Origin: an uncultured Oscillospiraceae bacterium
Lineage (GTDB): Bacteria > Bacillota > Clostridia > Oscillospirales > Ruminococcaceae
Assembly (NCBI GenBank): GCA_950097605.1
Contig: CATNEU010000025.1
Coordinates: 1-10,080, forward strand
Reading direction: 5' to 3'
DNA length: 10,080 nt
Both the position numbers and the translations under genes were made by a program. Numbering within the stretch: position 1 is the stretch's first letter; each line of letters starts with the position of its first letter. Below the pieces are notes generated by a model. It was not told the DNA's origin and ran no database searches. It was given only the letters and a program-made list of their open reading frames with translations. Shown piece after piece: positions 5,302 to 10,080 of this stretch.

Positions 5302-6057
5302 ATGACAAATATACCGTTGCTGTTGCTTTTGCTCGCGCATCTCTGCGGGGATTATCTGTTCCAGAGCAAACGGCTTGCGCAGCGCAAATGTGAAAACTGG
5401 CGGGCGTTTGGCCTGCATGCGGGCGTGTATGCGTTCTGCATGGCGGCGGTGCTGCTGGTCCCGGTGGAATGGCTTTGGAAAGCGGGCGTCTTTTTGGTTC
5501 TCGCTTTGGGACATGCCGGTATCGACGCGGTCAAAGTCATGATCTGCCGCAATCAGCGGGGACGGATATCCCCCAAACGCGAGCTGTTTTTGTACATAAC
5601 CGACCAGCTTTTGCACCTGCTGTTTTTGTTGGCGGCAGGCTGGCTGCTGGCCGCGCGGGTCCCGCCGGAGGCAGCGGCGGATTCGGCTGTGTTTGCGTTT
5701 TTGGAACGCCCCCTGCCGTACGATCTGCTTCTGATCGTGCTGGTGGCGCTGGCCTGCTGGCAGCCCGCTGCGATCTTGGTGAAAAAAGTGCTGGCTACGC
5801 TGCGGCCCGCCGGAACCCAGCCGCAGCGGACAGAGGGAGCGGGCTATCTGATTGGCGTGCTCGAACGCGGGCTGGTGGCGTTTTTGATCCTGGCGGGACA
5901 GCTTGGGGCCGTCGGCTTTGTGGTGGCGGCCAAGAGCCTGGCGCGGTTTAAGCAGCTTGAGGACAAGGACTTTGCGGAAAACTATCTGGTGGGCACTATG
6001 CTGAGCTTTCTCTTTGCAATGGTCTGCGCGGGCTTGGCCGGAGGATGCCTGCGGTAA
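5302..6057 (+). CDS. DUF3307-family polytopic membrane protein
   Basis: A 251-residue integral membrane protein matching the DUF3307 pattern: an opening LAHLCGDYLFQS (11-22), a middle HAGIDAVK (71-78), DQLLHLL (101-107), and a closing YLIGVLERG ... AAKSLARFKQL ... LVGTMLSF. About seven membrane segments can be drawn, near residues 4-20, 38-55, 57-79, 97-118, 140-160, 187-213 and 228-248. His13/Asp17, His71/Asp75 and Asp101/His105 form three HxxxD or DxxxH pairs one helical turn apart, so a metal site within the membrane is conceivable. Function is unknown. The ATG at 5302 has GGAGG at 5289-5293, inside the end of the preceding gene, which implies translational coupling and joint function. Confidence 0.8.
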   Translation: MTNIPLLLLLLAHLCGDYLFQSKRLAQRKCENWRAFGLHAGVYAFCMAAVLLVPVEWLWKAGVFLVLALGHAGIDAVKVMICRNQRGRISPKRELFLYITDQLLHLLFLLAAGWLLAARVPPEAAADSAVFAFLERPLPYDLLLIVLVALACWQPAAILVKKVLATLRPAGTQPQRTEGAGYLIGVLERGLVAFLILAGQLGAVGFVVAAKSLARFKQLEDKDFAENYLVGTMLSFLFAMVCAGLAGGCLR

Positions 6058-6101
6058 GCCTGGCCGCGTGTGTTGGAACAGACAGAAACGGGGGATAAAA
6101 A

Positions 6102-6368
6102 ATGAAACTGGATATTCGCCATATTGCAAAACTGGCGCGGCTGGAGATCTCGGAGCAGGAGGAGCAGCAGCTTGCCCGGGATATTGATGCAATCTTGCAG
6201 ATGGCCGGCCGGCTGCCGGAGAACGCCGGTGCACAGACAGGGCTGGAGGCAGACCGCCCCGCCCCGCTGCGGCGGGACATCTGCACGCCTTCGGCGTCCC
6301 GGGAGGCGCTGCTAGCAAACGCGCCCGAACTCAGGGACGGGTATCTGGTGGTTCCCAAAACAGTTTGA
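6102..6368 (+). CDS. gatC: Asp-tRNA(Asn)/Glu-tRNA(Gln) amidotransferase subunit C
   Basis: GatC is the small subunit that wraps around and stabilises GatA in the GatCAB complex. That complex converts Glu-tRNA(Gln), and often Asp-tRNA(Asn), to the amidated forms in bacteria lacking the direct synthetases. The 88-residue product is a little short for the family (about 95-100) but has the typical start DIRHIAKLARLEISEQEE, the proline-rich middle with LRRD, and the C-terminal GYLVVPKTV. The ATG is preceded by GGGGGA at about 6090-6095. It follows the membrane protein gene by 44 nt without a terminator or a recognisable promoter. It probably belongs to the same transcript as that gene or depends on a distant internal promoter. 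Confidence 0.93.
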   Translation: MKLDIRHIAKLARLEISEQEEQQLARDIDAILQMAGRLPENAGAQTGLEADRPAPLRRDICTPSASREALLANAPELRDGYLVVPKTV

Positions 6369-6384
6369 GAGAGGAGACGGCGGC

Positions 6385-7869
6385 ATGGAACTGTATGCAC
6401 AGACCGCGGAGACGCTGGGCCGGATGCTGCGCCGGAGGGAATGCAGCGCCATGGAAATCGCGGCGTCGGTTTTCTCCCGCATCCGCGCCTGCGAGCCGGA
6501 TCTCCACGCCTATATCACCGTGACGGAAGCGGCGGCGCTGGAGCAGGCCGCCAAGGTGGACGAAAAATTGGCGGCAGGCGGGAAGCTGCCGCCGCTTGCC
6601 GGGATACCGGTCGGCATAAAGGACAATCTCTGTACAAAAGGGGTGCGCACGACTTGCGCCTCCCGCATGCTGGCGGCGTTTGTGCCCCCCTACGACGCGG
6701 CTGTATGCGAGAAGCTGGCGGAGGCGGGCGCCGTTTTTACCGGCAAGACCAATCTGGACGAATTTGCAATGGGTTCCTCGTCGCGCTCGTCAATCTATGG
6801 GCCGACCAAAAATCCGCTGGACTTTGCAAGGGTGCCGGGCGGGTCCTCGGGAGGCAGCGCGGCGGCGGTGGCGTCCGGGGAAGCAGTGTTTGCGCTGGGA
6901 TCGGATACCGGCGGCTCGGTGCGGCAGCCCGCGGCCTATTGCGGCGTGGTGGGACTGAAGCCAACCTATGGCAGCGTTTCGCGCTATGGGCTGATTGCGT
7001 TTGCATCTTCGCTCGACCAGGTGGGCATGCTGGCGCGCTCGGTGCGGGATACGGCGCTGCTGTTTGAGGCGGTGGCGGGCCGCGACGTCCGGGATGCAAC
7101 CAGCGTGGAAATGGCCGCTCCGGTTTTGACCGCCGGGCTTGGACAGCCTGTGGAAGGGCTGCGGATCGGCATCCCCTCGGCGTATTTTGAAGGGAGCATC
7201 GCGCCCGACGTTGCCGAACGGGTGATGGAGGCGGCGCATACGCTGGAAAAAGCGGGCGCCAGGCTGGTCCCGGTCACGCTGTCCAGCGCGCACGATGCGC
7301 TGGCTGTTTACTATGTGCTCTCGTCGGCCGAGGCGTCTTCCAACCTCGCGCGGTATGACGGCGTGCGGTATGGATACCGCGCGGCGGACTGCGAAAACCT
7401 GCAATCCCTCTATGAGAGATCCCGCAGCGAGGGTTTTGGGGACGAGGTCAAGCGCCGTATTCTGCTTGGCACCTTTGTGCTGAGCGCGGGCAGCAGGGAG
7501 GCCTACTATCTGCGCGCACAGCGCGCGGGACAGCGCATTGCCCGGGAATTTAACGAGGCGTTTGCGCTGTGTGACTGCATATTGACGCCCACGACACCTG
7601 AAACGGCGTTTGGGATGGGCGAGAAGCTCGAAAGCCCGCTCGATTTATATGTTTCGGATTGCTATACCGTTGCGGCGAACCTTGCGGGCCTGCCGGCGCT
7701 GAGCGTTCCGTGCGGTTTTGGGGCCAACCGGATGCCGGCCGGCATGCAACTGGTCGGGCCGCGCTTTTCGGAGAGGGCGCTGCTTGGCGCGGCGGCCTGG
7801 TATGAAACGCTGTGCGGGCCGTTTCCGATGCCCGCGCTTGGGGAATGGAGGGATCGGCATGGAGTATGA
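6385..7869 (+). CDS. gatA: Asp-tRNA(Asn)/Glu-tRNA(Gln) amidotransferase subunit A
   Basis: GatA hydrolyses glutamine to supply ammonia to GatB, through an amidase-signature fold. The catalytic triad is visible: Lys79 in VGIKDN, Ser154 in PGGSSGGS, and Ser178 in GSDTGGSVRQPA. The numbers coincide with those I recall for the Staphylococcus aureus enzyme. Asp425, in YVSDCYTV, corresponds to the residue that orients the glutamine there. The length of 494 is normal. The start at 6385, 16 nt after gatC, has GAGAGGAG at 6367-6374. The last 11 nt overlap the gatB start, a standard arrangement for equal subunit production. Confidence 0.97.
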   Translation: MELYAQTAETLGRMLRRRECSAMEIAASVFSRIRACEPDLHAYITVTEAAALEQAAKVDEKLAAGGKLPPLAGIPVGIKDNLCTKGVRTTCASRMLAAFVPPYDAAVCEKLAEAGAVFTGKTNLDEFAMGSSSRSSIYGPTKNPLDFARVPGGSSGGSAAAVASGEAVFALGSDTGGSVRQPAAYCGVVGLKPTYGSVSRYGLIAFASSLDQVGMLARSVRDTALLFEAVAGRDVRDATSVEMAAPVLTAGLGQPVEGLRIGIPSAYFEGSIAPDVAERVMEAAHTLEKAGARLVPVTLSSAHDALAVYYVLSSAEASSNLARYDGVRYGYRAADCENLQSLYERSRSEGFGDEVKRRILLGTFVLSAGSREAYYLRAQRAGQRIAREFNEAFALCDCILTPTTPETAFGMGEKLESPLDLYVSDCYTVAANLAGLPALSVPCGFGANRMPAGMQLVGPRFSERALLGAAAWYETLCGPFPMPALGEWRDRHGV

Positions 7870-9280
7870 GCTTTCGGTGGGGCTGGAGGTGCATGCCGAG
7901 CTCAACACCAAAACAAAAATATTCTGCGGCTGCGAAAACCGGTTCGGCGCACCGCCGAACACGCTGGTTTGCCCGGTTTGCATGGGCTTGCCGGGCGCGC
8001 TGCCGGTGCTGAGCGAGGCGGTTTTGGCGCAGGCGGTGCGGATGGGGCACGCGCTGCACTGCGACATCAACCGCGTGTGCAGGCTCGACCGCAAGCAGTA
8101 TTTCTACCCTGATCTGCCGAAGGCATACCAGATTTCCCAGAACGAGATCCCCCTGTGTTCGGAGGGGTTTCTGGAGCTTTCGGGGGATCGAGAGCCGGTC
8201 CGGATACGCATTGAGCGCATCCACATCGAGGAGGACGCGGGCAAGCTTGTGCACGCGCCGGACGGCAGAACGCTGGTGGACTACAATCGCTGCGGCGTGC
8301 CGCTGATTGAAATTGTGACCGCGCCGGACCTGCACGCGCCGGAGCAGGTGGGATGGTTTTTGGAGGAAATCCGGTTGATCCTGCGTTGCCTCGGGGTTTC
8401 GGACTGCCGCATGGAGGAGGGCTCGATGCGCTGCGACGTGAATGTTTCGCTGCGTCCGGTGGGCGCCGCGGCGCTTGGCGACCGCTGCGAGCTCAAAAAT
8501 ATAGCCACGATCAGCGGCGCGGTGCGCGCGGCGGCGTATGAGGCCGCGCGGCAGCGGGAAATTTTGCAAAACGGCGGCGTAATCGAACGCGAAACCCGCC
8601 GGTGGGACGATGTGCAAAACAAAAGTCTGCCGATGCGCTCCAAGGAGGAAACGGCGGACTACCGGTTTTTCCCGGAACCGGACCTGGGGACCGTCGTGCT
8701 GCCGGAGGAGCAGGTGCGCACGCTTTTGGAGACGCTGCCGGAACTGCCCGCGGACAGGCGCAGGCGCCTTTGCACACAGTATGGCGTCTCCGGCTATGCC
8801 GCCGCGCAGTTGACGGCGGACCCGGCCCGCGCCGGCTATTTTGAGCAGGGCATGGCCGCCGGGCTGTGTTCCGGAAAAGAGCTTGCAAACTGGATTTTGG
8901 GTGATCTGCTGGCAATGCGGGGACTGGAACCGGGAGAACCGTTTATCGAGCCGGAGCGCCTCGCAGCGCTTGCTGCGCTGACCGAACAGGGCAAGCTATC
9001 GAGGACAGCAGGCAAAACGCTGCTGGCGGCGCTGCCGTCCTCGGGGCTGTCCCCCGGGGAACTGGCCCGCAAAATGGGCCTGCTACAGGAAAACGACAGC
9101 GCCGCGCTTGCATCAATCGCCGAAAAAGTGCTCCGGGACTATCCCGTGCCTGTGGCGGACTATCGCGCGGGAAAAACCAAGGCGCTGGGATTTCTGGTGG
9201 GAAAATGCATGGCCGCCTCTGGAGGCAGGGGAAATCCCGCCGTTCTGCGCCGGATTCTGACCGAGATGCTGGACGGCTGA
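7859..9280 (+). CDS. gatB: Asp-tRNA(Asn)/Glu-tRNA(Gln) amidotransferase subunit B
   Basis: GatB binds the misacylated tRNA, activates the side-chain carboxylate with ATP, and uses the ammonia from GatA. The 473-residue protein begins MEYELSVGLEVHAEL. It shows a zinc-type cysteine set at Cys23, Cys25, Cys38 and Cys41, then YFYPDLPKAYQISQ, HIEEDAGKL, VDYNRCGVPLIEIVT, SMRCDVNVSLRP, CELKN and MRSKEETADYRFFPEPDL. The C-terminal YqeY-like tail contains KTKALGFLVGKCM. The frame is open upstream of 7859, but GGAGG at 7847-7851 and the conserved N terminus fix this start. It overlaps gatA by 11 nt. Together with GatC and GatA it forms a complete set, so this organism uses the indirect amidation route for at least one tRNA. 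Confidence 0.97.
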   Translation: MEYELSVGLEVHAELNTKTKIFCGCENRFGAPPNTLVCPVCMGLPGALPVLSEAVLAQAVRMGHALHCDINRVCRLDRKQYFYPDLPKAYQISQNEIPLCSEGFLELSGDREPVRIRIERIHIEEDAGKLVHAPDGRTLVDYNRCGVPLIEIVTAPDLHAPEQVGWFLEEIRLILRCLGVSDCRMEEGSMRCDVNVSLRPVGAAALGDRCELKNIATISGAVRAAAYEAARQREILQNGGVIERETRRWDDVQNKSLPMRSKEETADYRFFPEPDLGTVVLPEEQVRTLLETLPELPADRRRRLCTQYGVSGYAAAQLTADPARAGYFEQGMAAGLCSGKELANWILGDLLAMRGLEPGEPFIEPERLAALAALTEQGKLSRTAGKTLLAALPSSGLSPGELARKMGLLQENDSAALASIAEKVLRDYPVPVADYRAGKTKALGFLVGKCMAASGGRGNPAVLRRILTEMLDG

Positions 9281-9303
9281 CGCGGCGGCGCAATCCGCGT
9301 ATA

Positions 9304-9322
9304 CCGGCTGGAGCCGGGTTTT
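9304..9322 (+). terminator. Weak terminator candidate after gatB
   Basis: CCGGC (9304-9308) and GCCGG (9313-9317) form a short perfect stem with the loop TGGA, followed by one G and TTTT. The position, 24 nt after the gatB stop, is right, but the stem is short and the T run minimal. Termination here may be incomplete. Confidence 0.4.
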
Positions 9323-9349
9323 GCGGAACCATGCGACAGTGTGTATATT
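9321..9349 (+). promoter_or_regulatory. Weak promoter candidate for the response regulator gene
   Basis: TTGCGG (9321-9326), a 17-bp spacer and TATATT (9344-9349) give a good -10 and a half-matching -35. Transcription would start near 9356, just before the hairpin at 9360-9378. Poor basal promoters are common for regulated two-component genes. Confidence 0.35.
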
Positions 9350-9359
9350 TAGAAAACAG

Positions 9360-9378
9360 GGCGCGCCGACGGTGCGCC
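9360..9378 (+). other. GC-rich hairpin in the leader of the response regulator gene
   Basis: GGCGCGCC (9360-9367) pairs with GGTGCGCC (9371-9378), with one G-T wobble and a 3-nt loop. No T run follows, so it is not an intrinsic terminator on this strand. It ends 11 nt before the ribosome-binding site AAGGA (9390-9394). It may stabilise the 5' end of the message or serve as a protein site on DNA. Confidence 0.35.
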
Positions 9379-9400
9379 GGAAAATAGAAAAGGATGGGCC

Positions 9401-10080
9401 ATGAACAGAGAGACCATTTTGATTATAGAGGATGACGATACCATCAGCAGTTTGCTGTGCGACCTGCTGCAGCGGGAGGGATACGCGGTGCAGACCGCCT
9501 ATTCGGGCACCGAGGCCATGCTCTGCTTTGAAAGGGGGCGGTTTGACCTGGTGCTGCTCGACCTGATGCTGCCGGGCCTGCCGGGGGAAGAGGTTCTTGC
9601 GCGGATCCGGAAACAGTCGGACGTGCCGGTGATTGCCCTTTCGGCAAAGGACGCGCTCGAAAGCAAGGTGAACTTGCTGCGCGACGGCGCGGACGACTAC
9701 ATCACCAAGCCGTTTGACAACAGCGAGCTTGTTGCGCGCATGCAGGCGCTGTTGCGGCGCAACGCGGCGGCCGGCAGCCGGCGGGAGGTGTATGTGTTCA
9801 AGGATATCCGGCTCGACCCATCCACGCTCGAGGTGACGGCGGCCGGCACGCCGGTGAACCTGACCAAGCGCGAATACCTGATTCTCGAGCTGCTGATGAG
9901 CAACCCGCGCAAGGTGTTTACCAAAAACAACATCTTTGAATCGGTCTGGAACGAGACGTTTGTCGGAGAGGACAACGCCGTGAACGTGCATATCAGCAAC
10001 ATCCGCCAGAAGCTGGCCAAAGCCGGCAGGGAAGAGCCCTATATCCAGACGGTCTGGGGAATCGGCTTTAAGATGCAGAT
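9401..10080 (+). CDS. OmpR-family two-component response regulator, 3' end outside the window
   Basis: 226 codons are present with no stop before the right edge. The receiver domain (about 5-118) has the acidic pocket Glu10, Asp11 and Asp12, the phosphorylated Asp54 in LVLLDLMLPG, Ser81 in ALSAKD, and Lys103 in ITKPFD. The C-terminal winged helix (about 130-226) has the OmpR/PhoB layout, with LTKREYLILELLMSNP, the recognition-helix segment NAVNVHISNIRQKL, and the wing VWGIGFKM. The protein should be nearly complete, as such regulators are about 225-235 residues. A sensor kinase gene would be expected downstream. The ATG at 9401 has AAGGA at 9390-9394. The 120-nt gap and the terminator candidate separate it from gatB. 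The signal and targets cannot be told from this sequence. Confidence 0.93.
   Translation, partial: MNRETILIIEDDDTISSLLCDLLQREGYAVQTAYSGTEAMLCFERGRFDLVLLDLMLPGLPGEEVLARIRKQSDVPVIALSAKDALESKVNLLRDGADDYITKPFDNSELVARMQALLRRNAAAGSRREVYVFKDIRLDPSTLEVTAAGTPVNLTKREYLILELLMSNPRKVFTKNNIFESVWNETFVGEDNAVNVHISNIRQKLAKAGREEPYIQTVWGIGFKMQ

Noticed and set aside
7718..7858. Upstream extension of gatB within gatA
   Set aside because: The added residues are gatA read in another frame. The conserved GatB N terminus and GGAGG at 7847-7851 fix the start at 7859.

Overview
The window is a GC-rich chromosomal segment of a spore-forming Gram-positive anaerobe, most likely a clostridium of the Oscillospiraceae/Ruminococcaceae type. 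The inference rests on a YunB-family sporulation protein, strong GGAGG ribosome-binding sites, a bacterial NAD-dependent ligase, the tRNA-dependent amidotransferase GatCAB, and the gene order ligA ... gatCAB, which is familiar from Firmicutes. All supported genes are on the + strand. No rRNA, tRNA, insertion sequence or CRISPR array was seen.

Layout. 1-187: an AT-rich stretch (51 G+C in the first 160 bases) with a near-consensus sigma-A promoter and a 17-bp palindrome over its -10 box. 188-1204: pfkA, a monocistronic ATP-type phosphofructokinase followed by a clear intrinsic terminator. 1449-2150: yunB, with a weak sporulation-type promoter candidate. 2235-4244: ligA, full length with all domains. 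4245-4442: a dense, AT-rich control region (promoter, hairpin, possible 14-codon leader ORF, imperfect 29-bp tandem repeats). 4443-5297: a SatD-family protein. 5302-6057: a DUF3307-type polytopic membrane protein. 6102-9280: gatC, gatA and gatB as a tight operon. 9401-10080: an OmpR-family response regulator that runs off the right edge.

How they fit together. Most of the window is housekeeping: glycolysis, DNA joining, and amidation of misacylated tRNA. The unusual part is the SatD/DUF3307 pair between ligA and gatCAB. The pair is tightly coupled (4-nt gap), has its own promoter region, and shows no terminator before gatC, so essential gatCAB may share its transcript. The SatD protein has an N-terminal region whose motif layout (Asp10 ... 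Gly-Gly-Asp54-Glu55 ... GxG ... GPAYxxAREA) resembles the palm-fold nucleotide cyclases (GGDEF, class III cyclase, Cas10 palm). It also has a C-terminal helix-turn-helix. Its partner has about seven membrane segments with three HxxxD/DxxxH pairs. A nucleotide-signal producer coupled to a membrane effector or enzyme is a reasonable hypothesis, but it is inference from motifs alone.
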